Source: Draconibacterium mangrovi (GTDB lineage: Bacteria; Bacteroidota; Bacteroidia; Bacteroidales; Prolixibacteraceae). Taken from it: a stretch of 64,000 nucleotides of DNA. The DNA lies in contig NZ_JAAAGB010000001.1 of the NCBI RefSeq assembly GCF_010586825.1, forward strand, positions 1,364,001 through 1,428,000, written 5' to 3'. The notes under the pieces are model-generated. The model was given only the letters and a program-made list of their open reading frames with translations. It was not told the origin of the DNA and made no database searches. A program made the translations under genes and the position numbers. Of this stretch, positions 46,505-55,196 are shown piece after piece; positions within the stretch are counted from its first letter, which is position 1; every line of letters starts with the position of its first letter.

Positions 46505-47977
46505 CTAGAGTTTCGTGTCGTTTGCCACACCCAAAACGCCCAGATAAAGCAGTTTTGCAGCATCTTCCATTATTTCGGGAGTTAACACATTTGTTTTGTC
46601 GGCGGGCATATGGTAATGCACCGGATACACCGAGTTGCGGGTCCACAGGCCAAATGTTTTTATACCGGCATCTTCAAAAACCGATGCATCGGAACGTGGC
46701 CGACCATAGTTTTTCGTAACTGCTGATGCTCCCATTTCGCGGTGGATAAAATCAGTATTGGCTTTTTCAAAATGGCTAAACAACTGGCTGTGCGTTTTTC
46801 CTCCCGACACATAAAAAGCGGTGCCGTTTCCAACCATATCCAGGTTGATCATCATTTTGGTTTTCTCCACCGGGAACAGCGGATTTTTACAGTAATATTT
46901 CGAACCGTACAAACCACATTCTTCGCCACCAAGAAGGATAAAAAGTACCGAACGTTTTGGCTTAACTTCTGATGTTGCCAAAGCTTTTGCCGCGCCCAAA
47001 ATATCGCTGATACCCGATGCATTATCGAGTGCACTGGAGAACGTTACATCGCCCATTTGCCCCTGCCCGTCGAGGTGACCGCCGATAATAATTACCTCAT
47101 CTTTCAGTTCCGGATCGGAACCTTCGATCATGGCAACCACGTTGCAAGCCTGTGCATCGGGGAAATATTTTGTTTCGGCGCGGATAAACACTTTTTGTTC
47201 TGCCGGCAGCTCAAACGATGGTGTTTCCATATTTTTCAACTGCTCGCGAATTTGCCGGTAATCTTTCCCGGCATCCGCCATAATTTTCTCAACAACTTTT
47301 GCATCGACGTGTGCATAAACAAAACCTTCGAGATTTACCGTGTTCGGATTGGCCAGCTTACTGGCATAGATCATTCCGGCAGCACCGTGTTTTACCGCAT
47401 TCCTGAATTTATACCGGTGATAAGCGTAAGGCGTCCATTTGCCCAGTGTCTCATCGTTTTTGGTGTAAAGCGTTCCGCTTTCAAGAATGATAATTTTACC
47501 TTTTACATCAACATTCTTATAGTCGTCGTAATCCAGTTCAGGAGCTGTAATTCCGTGCCCAACATAAACCAGTTCGGCCTGAACAGTACCACTCGCCGAG
47601 TTGGAGCCCGGGATATAGTCTTCCGGAAAATCGAGGTAGGTTTTTTCATCTCCGTTAAAATAAACCACCGATCCCAGCGAGTTTACTTCGGAATATTCGT
47701 TCGGGAAATACTGAAAGTAACTGCCGTTATTTGCCGGCTTAACGCCCCACTCTTCGAACTTCGATGCACACCATTTGGCAGCTTCCATATACTCGGGGGA
47801 GCCCGACAAACGCCCCGCGTATTTATCAGTGCTTAGTTCGGTGGCAAACTCCATTAACTCGTTGCTCGAGATGGTGTGAAAGCTTTTTAAACGTAAATCA
47901 TTATCACTCTGCTGTGAAAATCCATTCAGTGTAAATGCTGCCCATAGCAGCACGCAAAATAGTGTTACTCTCATCAT
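46505..47977 (-). CDS. M28-family exported zinc aminopeptidase
   Basis: 490 residues with a signal peptide (MMRVTLFCVLLWAAFTLNGFSQ in total). A PA insert spans about residues 120-230 (AELVYVGHGITAPELDYDDY, GKIIILESG). M28 metal ligands are visible: His/Asp in IGGHLDGQG, Asp in SALDNASGIS, the catalytic Glu pair in LLGGEECGLYGS, Asp in MINLDMVG, and a late His in PVHYHMPADK. It is probably a periplasmic or surface peptidase that trims peptides for uptake. Confidence 0.92.
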   Translation of the reverse strand: MMRVTLFCVLLWAAFTLNGFSQQSDNDLRLKSFHTISSNELMEFATELSTDKYAGRLSGSPEYMEAAKWCASKFEEWGVKPANNGSYFQYFPNEYSEVNSLGSVVYFNGDEKTYLDFPEDYIPGSNSASGTVQAELVYVGHGITAPELDYDDYKNVDVKGKIIILESGTLYTKNDETLGKWTPYAYHRYKFRNAVKHGAAGMIYASKLANPNTVNLEGFVYAHVDAKVVEKIMADAGKDYRQIREQLKNMETPSFELPAEQKVFIRAETKYFPDAQACNVVAMIEGSDPELKDEVIIIGGHLDGQGQMGDVTFSSALDNASGISDILGAAKALATSEVKPKRSVLFILLGGEECGLYGSKYYCKNPLFPVEKTKMMINLDMVGNGTAFYVSGGKTHSQLFSHFEKANTDFIHREMGASAVTKNYGRPRSDASVFEDAGIKTFGLWTRNSVYPVHYHMPADKTNVLTPEIMEDAAKLLYLGVLGVANDTKL

Positions 47978-48175
47978 TAAATTTTTCAGGATCGTTAAAA
48001 TTATAATTTTTTGGGCCGAACAGCCCGTAATTGTAAAAAAGTTGAATGTAAAATTCGAAAATTGTTTTGGTTGTTGACACTAATAACCTAAATATAAATC
48101 TATTGACTCGTCTGTTAAGATTTATCGAAGCTTTTTGAATAAATTATCACCACTAAACTTTTAAAAAAAATAATT

Positions 48176-48577
48176 ATGAAAATTTTAAGGGGAACTCTTT
48201 TTGGCGGAATCACCTTTTTCTTTCTCGGATGGCTGGTTTATGGATTCCTGCTGGCCGGTTTTATGGAAGCCAATTCCAACGCATGTGCCAACCGATTAGA
48301 CACTGAAATGGTTTGGTGGGCCATGATCCTATCAAACCTGATTTTGGGATTACTTTTAACGCTGATCCTTAAATGGTCTGGTGCTTCGGGAATTGGAGAT
48401 GGCATAAAAACAGGTGCTCTGGCTGGTTTGCTAATGGCGCTAACCATGGACCTGATGATGTACTCCATGACCACCCTCTACAACCTGAAGGTATTGGTAG
48501 TTGACGTAATTGCCTATTCCTTATTACTGGCAATTATGGGACTGGTTATTGTGCTCACCTGGGGAAAGAAAGATTGA
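48176..48577 (+). CDS. Small four-helix membrane protein, unknown
   Basis: 133 residues with four hydrophobic segments (GGITFFFLGWLVYGFLLAGF; MVWWAMILSNLILGLLLTLIL; GALAGLLMALTMDLMMYSM; LLLAIMGLVIVLTWG). The loop after helix 1 holds NSNACANRLDTEM. It resembles small DUF1761-type membrane proteins, but I cannot confirm the family. It has its own terminator and neighbours on the opposite strand. Confidence 0.75.
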   Translation: MKILRGTLFGGITFFFLGWLVYGFLLAGFMEANSNACANRLDTEMVWWAMILSNLILGLLLTLILKWSGASGIGDGIKTGALAGLLMALTMDLMMYSMTTLYNLKVLVVDVIAYSLLLAIMGLVIVLTWGKKD

Positions 48578-48609
48578 TAGCAAATAGATCCACTTCAGTT
48601 CAACAATTT

Positions 48610-48639
48610 AAAGCTTCTGCACGCGTAGAAGCTTTTTTT
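48610..48639 (+). terminator. Terminator after the small membrane protein gene
   Basis: Arms AAAGCTTCT (48610-48618) and AGAAGCTTT (48627-48635) with an eight-base loop and a T run. It ends at the convergent PCMD gene stop and may act in both directions. Confidence 0.75.
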
Positions 48640-49717
48640 ATTCCTCATCATAAACCATTTCCACATCGTCGATAATAAGTTTGCTGCCAACAGCTCCGGC
48701 AAAGTTGGCGCCATCGTAACTCGACGAAGCCACAAAGGAGATGTGTGTAGGCAACATATAAGTTGCGGAATCGCCCGACACAAAATTCCCGTCATCCGGT
48801 TTCATATAATCGGGGTACGAGTTATCAAGCGGACCATAAACCACATCCATTTCTTTGGTGATCATTTCCGGTTGGTTTACATCGCTGCGGAACCAGGCGG
48901 TTCCCAAACGTTGTATTTCTCCGCCCAAACGCACTTCCAGAAACACATAAACATCGCAGTTATCGTCGTAATCCAGCACATTTCCTTCGCGGTCTTTATT
49001 AGTAGCACCCGGCACATAAGAGTAGGTAAAACGGATTTTATCAGGCCGCCCCGTAAACGGCGTTCCAAATATCACGGCAGCTTCGGGGTCGGTCGGATCC
49101 AGTTTATCAGAATCAAAATAACCGGTAAACAACGATCCGGCGGCAATAGGTGTTTTTAAGGGAACACCGGCCAACCCCAGATCATAGGTCTCCATAAGAG
49201 CAGCAGTATTTCCATTACCCAAATCGTAAGGTGTTGTGGCAATTTTCCCCAAAATCTGGGTGCCCTGGTTTCCGGTGCCCCAAATGGTGGAAGCCGCATC
49301 GGTGCCTGGCTCGTAATAACCCGAACTGGTTTTATACCAGGTATTCAAATCGGCGTTATTCAGTTGCGGTGTGGCCGATGCAACAAACGATTCGATCGTC
49401 CACACATACGCACTGCCATCTTCGGCAACTACATTGATGGTGGCCTCACCGCTCAGGTCGATAACATCGCCAACAGTTTTATCGGCCGTGGCAAACGACG
49501 AAAGTTCCATTTCCTGGATTACCAGCGACGAAAGCTCAACGCCTCCGGGAATTTCAATGGTAACGGTTTGCTTATCGGTGTCGATTATGGCATTGCCGGC
49601 CTGGTTGCTTACCAGTAACTTTTTAATATTTCCGTAGGGCGACAGTCCGAAATGATCTTCCTTAACACAGGAGAACAACACCAAAAGAATTGCTGCTATG
49701 TATACTGACCTTTTCAT
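48638..49717 (-). CDS. PCMD-domain (putative carbohydrate metabolism domain) lipoprotein
   Basis: 359 residues. The lipoprotein signal ends VLFSC (Cys 17). An N-terminal Ig-like region (about 25-110: KLLVSNQAGNAIIDTDKQTVTIEIPGG; WTIESF) leads into the PCMD domain (about 120-355) with LNTWYKTSSGYYEPG, IWGTGNQG, DKIRFTYSYVPG, DDCDVYVFLE-type strands and LIIDDVEMVYDE at the end. PCMD folds as a beta-sandwich seen in Bacteroidetes carbohydrate loci. Its ATG overlaps the stop of the upstream barrel gene by four bases, so the two are coupled. Confidence 0.85.
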   Translation of the reverse strand: MKRSVYIAAILLVLFSCVKEDHFGLSPYGNIKKLLVSNQAGNAIIDTDKQTVTIEIPGGVELSSLVIQEMELSSFATADKTVGDVIDLSGEATINVVAEDGSAYVWTIESFVASATPQLNNADLNTWYKTSSGYYEPGTDAASTIWGTGNQGTQILGKIATTPYDLGNGNTAALMETYDLGLAGVPLKTPIAAGSLFTGYFDSDKLDPTDPEAAVIFGTPFTGRPDKIRFTYSYVPGATNKDREGNVLDYDDNCDVYVFLEVRLGGEIQRLGTAWFRSDVNQPEMITKEMDVVYGPLDNSYPDYMKPDDGNFVSGDSATYMLPTHISFVASSSYDGANFAGAVGSKLIIDDVEMVYDEE

Positions 49718-50505
49718 TTGCCTGCCCCCTTTCTGTTTTTCTTGGCTCCAAAATAGTAGGCCAGCCCAAGGTCGAGCGAAAGCAGGTTAATCCGAAAGTC
49801 GACATTCTGACGCACCTGTTTTGATTCGGGGCCTTCGTTAACACTGCTTCGTGCAACATTTAGTTTGTAGCCCAACACGTTGTTCAGCTGCACTTCGAAA
49901 GCAAAATTTTCCATCGCAAAAAAGGTTATTCCCGGGCTTAATCCCACGCCAAAAATGAACTCCTTTTTGTGTGTTTTATTCATCTCGTCGATATTCCTGA
50001 TATCACGTGTAAGCGAGCTGTTGCCGCCCAGCGTAAACCCAAATTCGGTGAAAAAACTCAGTCGTTCGTTTGGTGTTAACGGCACCGACGAACGAAACCC
50101 CGGACTAACTGCAAATCCACGTTTTAGGGTGTTCGACTGCACGGTGTCGGGATCCTGAAAAACGGTACCACCAAAGCGGTCCTGGAAATAATTGAAGTTA
50201 ATAATCGCCATTCCGTAATCGCCGGTGTAATAACCGCCTTTTAACAACACATTGTAGTCGAGCCGGTCGCCCTCAACCACCTGTTGAATCAGGTAATTGG
50301 TATTGGTAAGGTTTTTATCGGTTACCGAAAAAGCCAGTCCCACATAAAAATTACCTTTCTGAAAGGGCTTAAAATCCTGGTTGTAATAGCTTGACAGCAG
50401 ATCGTAGGGCGTGGTTTTCTGACCGGTCAGTAAATCTTCCTGTGCAAACAAAAGTGCCGGCAAGATCAACAGAAATACAAGTATTCGAATTTCTTTCAAC
50501 TTCAT
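49714..50505 (-). CDS. Putative outer-membrane beta-barrel protein
   Basis: 263 residues. A signal peptide ends LLFAQ. The body alternates hydrophobic and polar residues with Gly/aromatic turns: NFYVGLAFSVTDK, YNVLLKGGYYTGDYGMAIINFNYF, RLSFFTEFGFTLGG, FIFGVGLSPGITFFAMENFAFEVQL, and LLSLDLGLAYYFG near the end, as in eight-strand barrels. Unlike most barrels it has a basic tail (AKKNRKGAGK). It is translationally coupled to the PCMD lipoprotein, suggesting a two-part surface complex. Confidence 0.75.
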   Translation of the reverse strand: MKLKEIRILVFLLILPALLFAQEDLLTGQKTTPYDLLSSYYNQDFKPFQKGNFYVGLAFSVTDKNLTNTNYLIQQVVEGDRLDYNVLLKGGYYTGDYGMAIINFNYFQDRFGGTVFQDPDTVQSNTLKRGFAVSPGFRSSVPLTPNERLSFFTEFGFTLGGNSSLTRDIRNIDEMNKTHKKEFIFGVGLSPGITFFAMENFAFEVQLNNVLGYKLNVARSSVNEGPESKQVRQNVDFRINLLSLDLGLAYYFGAKKNRKGAGK

Positions 50506-50525
50506 GGATTAACAGTTTTGTCTAT

Positions 50526-50553
50526 CAAATATAAAGCATTGATAGCAAAACAA
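50526..50553 (-). promoter_or_regulatory. Candidate promoter for the barrel-PCMD pair
   Basis: TATATTTG (50533-50526) on the minus strand with TTG (50553-50551) 17 bases upstream. The spacer is shorter than in the other promoters of this window. Confidence 0.4.
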
Positions 50554-50638
50554 CTGCACAGAAATGGCAATTTATTCAATTCCCAGAGTTGGATTCATCT
50601 GCACTTCAGGGATTATTTCAGGTGCTACAAAATATATT

Positions 50639-51043
50639 CTACTGTTCAGGCAAACGCTCAAACTTTTTTATTTCCTCCAGCGCCTCATCCCACGCCGCTT
50701 TACTGGAAATAAACAGATGAGCATCGGGGCGTTTTACCAATTCACTATCCAAACATCCGGCCGGAACCACCAAAAGTTTACCGTTCATTTGTAAGTTGGG
50801 CAATGCCGAACCACATGTGGCACAAAAAGCTTTTGCATGATTTGTTTCGGGCAGCTGAAAAACCCGGATTTCGGTTTCTCGTTTTATCCATTCAAGCTTA
50901 GCTTTTGTTGAAAATAAATTGGCGGCATGCGCCGATCCGGTATCTTTCCGGCAATAGCTGCAATGACAGAGATAAAAACTTTCGAAATCGCCAATAACTT
51001 TAAATTGAACTCCTTTGCACAAACAAGATCCGTGGTATTCCAT
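50639..51043 (-). CDS. GFA/CENP-V-family zinc protein
   Basis: 134 residues of the glutathione-dependent formaldehyde-activating enzyme-like family. Zinc ligands are visible: GSCLCKGV (6-13), CHCSYCRKDTGS (26-37) and FCATCGSALPN (72-83). Family members fold as Mss4-like beta-structures and usually lack proven GFA activity. The gene stands alone. Confidence 0.93.
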   Translation of the reverse strand: MEYHGSCLCKGVQFKVIGDFESFYLCHCSYCRKDTGSAHAANLFSTKAKLEWIKRETEIRVFQLPETNHAKAFCATCGSALPNLQMNGKLLVVPAGCLDSELVKRPDAHLFISSKAAWDEALEEIKKFERLPEQ

Positions 51044-51080
51044 ATTGTTATTCTTTTTGTTTAGATGTAGTTATTTTCAA

Positions 51081-51115
51081 ACACCACGCGAAAGGATTCG
51101 CGCGGTAGCGTGGGA
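51081..51115. repeat. CGCGAAAGGATTCGCG hairpin element
   Basis: CACGCGAAAGGATTCGCGCG (51085-51104) contains a CGCGAA/TTCGCG stem and is followed by a GTAGCG tail. A near-identical copy with the same 20-base core occurs at 59340-59359, so it is a dispersed element. Confidence 0.6.
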
Positions 51116-51142
51116 CATTTCTCTTTGCCATTTTATCCCTTC

Positions 51143-51388
51143 TTACTTGTCTTTTTGGTAGAAACCCCACATACAGTTAGAAAACTCTCCAGCTGCAAAT
51201 TCAATAACTTTTTCATTATGATGTATTTCATATATAGTCATACAATATTCTTGTCCATAAAGAGGGTCTTTCACAATTACTCTCTGATTTGTCGCAATCC
51301 AGTCATAGTCCCAAACGTTAAGCTTTTTTATTTTAAACTTAAACCCATCAGGTACCGTTTTTATATGTTTCCAATTACTTGACATCAT
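51143..51388 (-). CDS. Small hypothetical protein
   Basis: 81 residues from the ATG at 51388 (MMSSNWKHIKTVPDGFKFKI). A longer reading from 51460 would run into REP-like repeat DNA. Segments such as LNVWDYDWIATNQRVIVKDP and MTIYEIHHNEKVIEFAAGEF have ordinary composition for a folded protein. The family is unknown. It could be a small immunity or accessory gene carried with the repeats, but nothing supports a function. Confidence 0.55.
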   Translation of the reverse strand: MMSSNWKHIKTVPDGFKFKIKKLNVWDYDWIATNQRVIVKDPLYGQEYCMTIYEIHHNEKVIEFAAGEFSNCMWGFYQKDK

Positions 51389-51459
51389 TCTGTTCAAAAT
51401 TACCGTTATCGGTTTGGCTATGAAGCGTGGCGAGTTTCGGAGAGCGTTCCTGTCCGCCA

Positions 51460-51560
51460 CTGGTGCGAATCGAAGATCAGCTCCAAGCTAATTTTAATCC
51501 GTACTTCAGCCGGCGGCTGACAGTTAGATCATTTCAATTCTACCGAAGACACACCGTCCG
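51460..51560. repeat. REP-like element copy between small ORF and fucosidase gene
   Basis: CCGCCACTGGTGCGAATCG followed by ATCAGCTCCAAGCTAATTT, AATCCGTACTTCAGCC and ACACACCGTCCGTCGGCTGA. The same words recur at 53704-53810 and 54660-54770 around the RAYT gene. Confidence 0.65.
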
Positions 51561-51596
51561 TCGGCTGACGTATTGGCGCGAACGTGGAGTATGTAT

Positions 51597-52724
51597 TTAA
51601 ACAGGCCAGCCATCTTTTCTAATTGCTTGCCCAATTTCCTTAAGGGATTGAATATCTTGTTTGTCAATCGATCCATCAGGTAGCGGGGCGGTATTCAACA
51701 GCAGGTTTGCATGAAACTTACCGGCATATTTTAGATTTTCAATAATCGAATCGGCACCACGATGTGTTCCATCCAATTTTTCCGTATATCCCCAACCGGC
51801 AATATTGGTGCAAATTTCTATTGGCTTTCCTGATTGTACCATTTGGTTGGTTTTATCCGCATTATTTTCCAGCCAATGATATTCAGGTGCGTAATAATCT
51901 TCGGTTCCGGTATATCCCCACTTTGCCGATATCAATGATTGAGGTTGAAGTTTCCTGATTAATTCATAAGTTTCAGGAATTCTGAATTCTTCAATTGGAC
52001 CGCTTACTGGCGTTCCGTATCCGTCGAGCCATATACTGGCAATGGGGCCGTATTGAGTAAGCAATTCGGTCAGTTGCTCGTGCATATAGTCGATATATTT
52101 ATTCAAATCGTGGTCTTCACCATATGCATAATAAGGTTCTTCGCTATCGTATTTCGGACGTGCACTCCCTCCCCACTTGTCGTTATTTGGAGCATGCGGA
52201 TGACGCCAATCTCTTCCGTGAGAATAATACAGGCACAATCCTAATCCTCTTTTTTCGCAGGCAATGGCAAGCTCTTCAACCAAATCGCGTTTAGCAGCCG
52301 ATTGAACACTATTAAAGTCGGTTGTTTTTGTATTAAAAAGGCAGAAACTATCATGATGGCGAGTGGTAATGTTCACATACTTCATTTCTGCTTCTACGGC
52401 CAGGTTGGCAATAAAATCGGCATCAAATTTTTCGGCGGTAAATTTTTCCTTCAATTTTTCATATTCGCCTACATGAATGTTTTCTCTGTACTGCACCCAT
52501 TCTCCTCTACCCGGCAAACTGTAAAGTCCGTAATGTAAGAATAAACCAAATTTTGCATCAACAAACCATTGCCTGGCAGCTTCCAGTTGATTTGTTGCAT
52601 ACAACCCGGCATAGTTTTTTAAATAGGCCGGCACCTTATCGCTTTCGCATGAGTTGAATAGCGAGGGAACCATTGAAAAAGTCAATCCCAGGCCTGTTAA
52701 TTGTACGAATTTCCTTCTTTCCAT
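51597..52724 (-). CDS. GH29 alpha-L-fucosidase
   Basis: 375 residues with GH29 features: AKFGLFLHYGLYSLPGRGEW (58-76), NITTRHHDSFCLFNTKTTDF (118-137), LGLCLYYSHGRDWRHP, and the likely nucleophile Asp234 in ASIWLDGYG. It ends soon after HANLLLNTAPLPDGSID, so it lacks the C-terminal beta domain of some GH29 enzymes. The N-terminus (ERRKFVQLTGLGLTF) looks like a twin-arginine signal and is followed by a possible lipobox FNSC (Cys26). It probably removes terminal fucose outside the cytoplasm. The sulfatases downstream suggest fucose- and sulfate-bearing glycans. Confidence 0.9.
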   Translation of the reverse strand: MERRKFVQLTGLGLTFSMVPSLFNSCESDKVPAYLKNYAGLYATNQLEAARQWFVDAKFGLFLHYGLYSLPGRGEWVQYRENIHVGEYEKLKEKFTAEKFDADFIANLAVEAEMKYVNITTRHHDSFCLFNTKTTDFNSVQSAAKRDLVEELAIACEKRGLGLCLYYSHGRDWRHPHAPNNDKWGGSARPKYDSEEPYYAYGEDHDLNKYIDYMHEQLTELLTQYGPIASIWLDGYGTPVSGPIEEFRIPETYELIRKLQPQSLISAKWGYTGTEDYYAPEYHWLENNADKTNQMVQSGKPIEICTNIAGWGYTEKLDGTHRGADSIIENLKYAGKFHANLLLNTAPLPDGSIDKQDIQSLKEIGQAIRKDGWPV

Positions 52725-52784
52725 TATCGTTTGTTATTAATGTCATTTAATATGCCATACAATGTTGGTGGTGGTGTAAGGCCG

Positions 52785-52935
52785 TTGCGGTCCTGATGCA
52801 ATCCACCCACCGCTGGTGCGTCCCGAAGTTTCGGGAGGCGCTGGCGGAGATAAAGTTATTCTTTCAATCGTTTTATTTTCTTCTCATTTGTTTTTAACAC
52901 CACACGAAAGCCCCGAGACTTCGGGTGGCGGTAGC
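52785..52935. repeat. REP-like hairpin element upstream of the fucosidase gene
   Basis: CCACCCACCGCTGGTGCG followed by CCCGAAGTTTCGGGAGGC, then a CCACACGAAAGCCCCGAGACTTCGGG block. It shares the CACCGCTGG core with the copies near the RAYT gene. Confidence 0.55.
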
Positions 52936-52955
52936 CAGGTTCGTGGATGAAAACT

Positions 52956-53672
52956 TCATTTTTGGCTTTTGTTACCTTTCAAATTCATCAATGTGTTAAA
53001 ATATTGGGGTATGCCAGTCTCAAAGGTCATTTCTTTTTGTGTATATGGATGAGTTATTGTGAGCGAGCAGGAATGCAAAGCCAAACGTTTTACCGATTTG
53101 TCAGTATTACCATAAACCTTGTCTCCTATAACAGGATGCCCCATATCAGCGAAATGAACACGAATTTGGTTCTTTCTCCCGGTAAAAAGTTCAATTTCCA
53201 ACAGGCTGTACTTTTCGGTTTCTTTAATAACCCGATATCCTGTTTTTGCAAACTTTCCGATGGCCTTGTTTTTTGTTGAATACACCTTGAACATTTTATT
53301 TTCGGTAAGATAAGACTCAATTATTCCTTCTTTATCGTTGAAATTCCCTGACACAACAGCAACATATTTTTTCTTGAAATCTGACCAGTTTTCCTGTAAA
53401 AACATTTTCGCCTTTTCGGTCTTTGCAAAAACAAGTATCCCCGATGTATCTCTATCGAGTCGATGTACAATATAAACCCGCTCTTTTGATCTTGGATTCC
53501 CCTTTGTTACATAGTTATTCAAATAGAAATGGGCCGAGTTGTGTTTATCTCTGTCAGTACCCATCGACAACAATCCATTTATTTTATCAACCACAATAAT
53601 ATCACGGTCTTCATAAAGAATTTCAAGGCCTTTGGGCTGATGTTTTTTTGATACTAAATGATTGTCTGCCAT
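52956..53672 (-). CDS. RluA-family RNA pseudouridine synthase
   Basis: 238 residues. ILYEDRDIIVVDKINGLL (18-35), the catalytic VHRLDRDTSGILVFAKT with Asp73, and the C-terminal FTGRKNQIRVHFADMGHPVIGD are the RluA signatures. No S4 domain precedes it. It modifies uridine in tRNA or rRNA; the exact position cannot be assigned. The gene is bracketed by REP-like repeats. Confidence 0.93.
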   Translation of the reverse strand: MADNHLVSKKHQPKGLEILYEDRDIIVVDKINGLLSMGTDRDKHNSAHFYLNNYVTKGNPRSKERVYIVHRLDRDTSGILVFAKTEKAKMFLQENWSDFKKKYVAVVSGNFNDKEGIIESYLTENKMFKVYSTKNKAIGKFAKTGYRVIKETEKYSLLEIELFTGRKNQIRVHFADMGHPVIGDKVYGNTDKSVKRLALHSCSLTITHPYTQKEMTFETGIPQYFNTLMNLKGNKSQK

Positions 53673-53703
53673 ACTTTTTTTTTTTGACTTTGTTGTTAAG
53701 TTC

Positions 53704-53890
53704 CACCGCTGGTGCGGATTCCTGCCTACCGCAGGCAGGTGTAATCCGTACCTCAGCCAACGGCTGAAAGTTAGTTAATTTTCAATACTACTGAAGTCAC
53801 ACCGTCCGTCGGCACCACCGCTGGCGCGGATTTATAATCCCACCGCTGGCGCGGATTTGTAATCCGTGCCATTGCTGAAAGCAATACTAT
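53704..53890. repeat. REP-like cluster downstream of the RAYT gene
   Basis: CACCGCTGGTGCGGATT (from 53704, interrupted by a CCTGCCTACCGCAGGCAGG hairpin) precedes a CTCAGCCAACGGCTGAAAG element. Two tandem copies follow at 53816-53840 and 53841-53890. The second has both stems: GCGCGGATT/AATCCGTGC and ATTGC/GCAAT, ending at the RAYT stop codon. Confidence 0.8.
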
Positions 53891-54417
53891 TTTAATATAA
53901 TTACATCCAGTAAACCATTTTCTCCGGCATAATCAATAGCACTGCTATAAACATAGTCCTCGGCTTTAAAAACCAAACCTTCTTCTACCGGGTTTTGGTG
54001 GATGTAGTCAATCTTTTGGTCAATCACTTTATTGCTCCACAATTCTATCGGTTTGTTATCTGTTCTCCAAAAACGAAAACCTTCCGGTGTTTCGAACTGT
54101 TTTAACAACCATTCTTTTCTACTTTCCCGGATATTTTCTGCTATAGCCGTTTTTATTGCCTTACTGGTATACTTCTTAAAATCACGTAAAATACCGGGCA
54201 AATCGGCACCTTCTTTTGCCCGTATTACCAAATGCAAATGGTTGCTCATTATACACCATGCGAACAATTCCAAACCTTTATGTTCCTGGCAATATTTTAA
54301 ATTCTCAACAAGCAGATTTTTGTATTCGTTTCGTGTAAAAACATCAACCCAAGCCATCGTAGCGAAAGAAACAAAATAAACACCATCCGGATTATGAAAC
54401 TTGTATTTTCTACTCAT
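53887..54417 (-). CDS. REP-associated tyrosine transposase (RAYT, Y1_Tnp)
   Basis: 176 residues. The HUH motif is His60/His62 in CIMSNHLHLVIRAKEG. The likely nucleophilic tyrosine is Tyr138 in KIDYIHQNPVEEGLV. VYFVSFATMAWVDVFTRNEYKN at the start and GFRFWRTDNKPIELWS before the tyrosine helix are typical of RAYTs. These single-copy IS200-like enzymes cut and join REP palindromes (shown for E. coli TnpA-REP). Here REP-like copies lie on both sides, in opposite orientations, and its own stop codon sits within one. No second gene or mobile-element ends are evident. Confidence 0.92.
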   Translation of the reverse strand: MSRKYKFHNPDGVYFVSFATMAWVDVFTRNEYKNLLVENLKYCQEHKGLELFAWCIMSNHLHLVIRAKEGADLPGILRDFKKYTSKAIKTAIAENIRESRKEWLLKQFETPEGFRFWRTDNKPIELWSNKVIDQKIDYIHQNPVEEGLVFKAEDYVYSSAIDYAGENGLLDVIILK

Positions 54418-54494
54418 GTTATGCTTATTTTATTATCGATGAGTTACTACAAGGTTATATTATTAAAAATATATTTCTGGTCTTATCGACCAGG

Positions 54495-54934
54495 GTACGG
54501 ATTACAAATCCGCGCCAGCATTGGGGCCAGCATTGGGCAATACTATTTAATACTACTATCCATTAACTCTTTGTTGGTTATTAGTCCTATTAAAATCACA
54601 GTAAATTGTACTTTCCTGGTCTGTTTGACCTGAGCACGATTACAAATCCGCGCCAGCGGGGGAAACGAAGATCAGCCTCAAGCTAATTTGTAATCCGTAC
54701 CTCAGCCAACGGCTGAAAGTTAGTTAATTTTCAATTCTACTGAAGACACACCTTTTACATCCCGTCACCACCGCTGGCGCGGATTTGCAATCCGTGCCAT
54801 TGCCAAAGGCAATACTATTTAATACTACTATCCATTAACTCTTTGCCGGTTATTAGCCATATTAAAACCACAGTAAATTGTACTTTCCTGGTCTGTTTGA
54901 CCAGAGCACGGATTACAAATCCGCGCTAGCGGGG
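54495..54934. repeat. REP-like cluster upstream of the RAYT gene, with a 126-bp duplication
   Basis: Inverted copies of the core (GGATTACAAATCCGCGCCAGC) occur at 54495-54519, 54633-54660 and 54904-54934, and a direct copy at 54769-54820. Segments 54536-54661 and 54808-54934 are near-identical (about 126 bp), both reading AATACTATTTAATACTACTA and ending in an inverted REP core. The block at 54690-54752 repeats 53741-53803 almost exactly. Confidence 0.8.
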
Positions 54935-54939
54935 CTTCG

Positions 54940-55149
54940 TCACGCATTGAAGATTGACATAAATATTTCTGTAATCTCAGAGCGCATTGGTTCTTTAATT
55001 GAATTGTCTATTGTTAGATGAATTTGATTTGGAATCATCGTTGAGTATCCAACCAAGTCGGATATATTTTCTATTTTATCAAATTTTACCTCAATAGATT
55101 CAATAAACCTGTTCCACCTTTCGTCTCTGTTTGTATCTTTTGTAGTCAT
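54940..55149 (-). CDS. Small hypothetical protein
   Basis: 69 residues: MTTKDTNRDERWNRFIESIE, then DLVGYSTMIPNQIHLTIDN and a helical end. Mixed helical composition, no signal peptide, no recognised family. It is first in a run of short AT-rich genes next to the RAYT repeats. It may be a recent acquisition or a remnant. Confidence 0.45.
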   Translation of the reverse strand: MTTKDTNRDERWNRFIESIEVKFDKIENISDLVGYSTMIPNQIHLTIDNSIKEPMRSEITEIFMSIFNA

Positions 55150-55196
55150 AATTTATAATTTTAAAGGTTAATTTTTATTCATAACTCAATAGCAGT

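Noticed and set aside
47057-47836. A 259-codon reading frame opposite the M28 peptidase gene
   Set aside because: It mirrors a real peptidase with all metal ligands, and its composition is that of an antisense shadow.
53887-54417. A complete insertion sequence
   Set aside because: There are no terminal repeats typical of classic IS elements. The protein is of the single-copy RAYT type, with REP palindromes instead.
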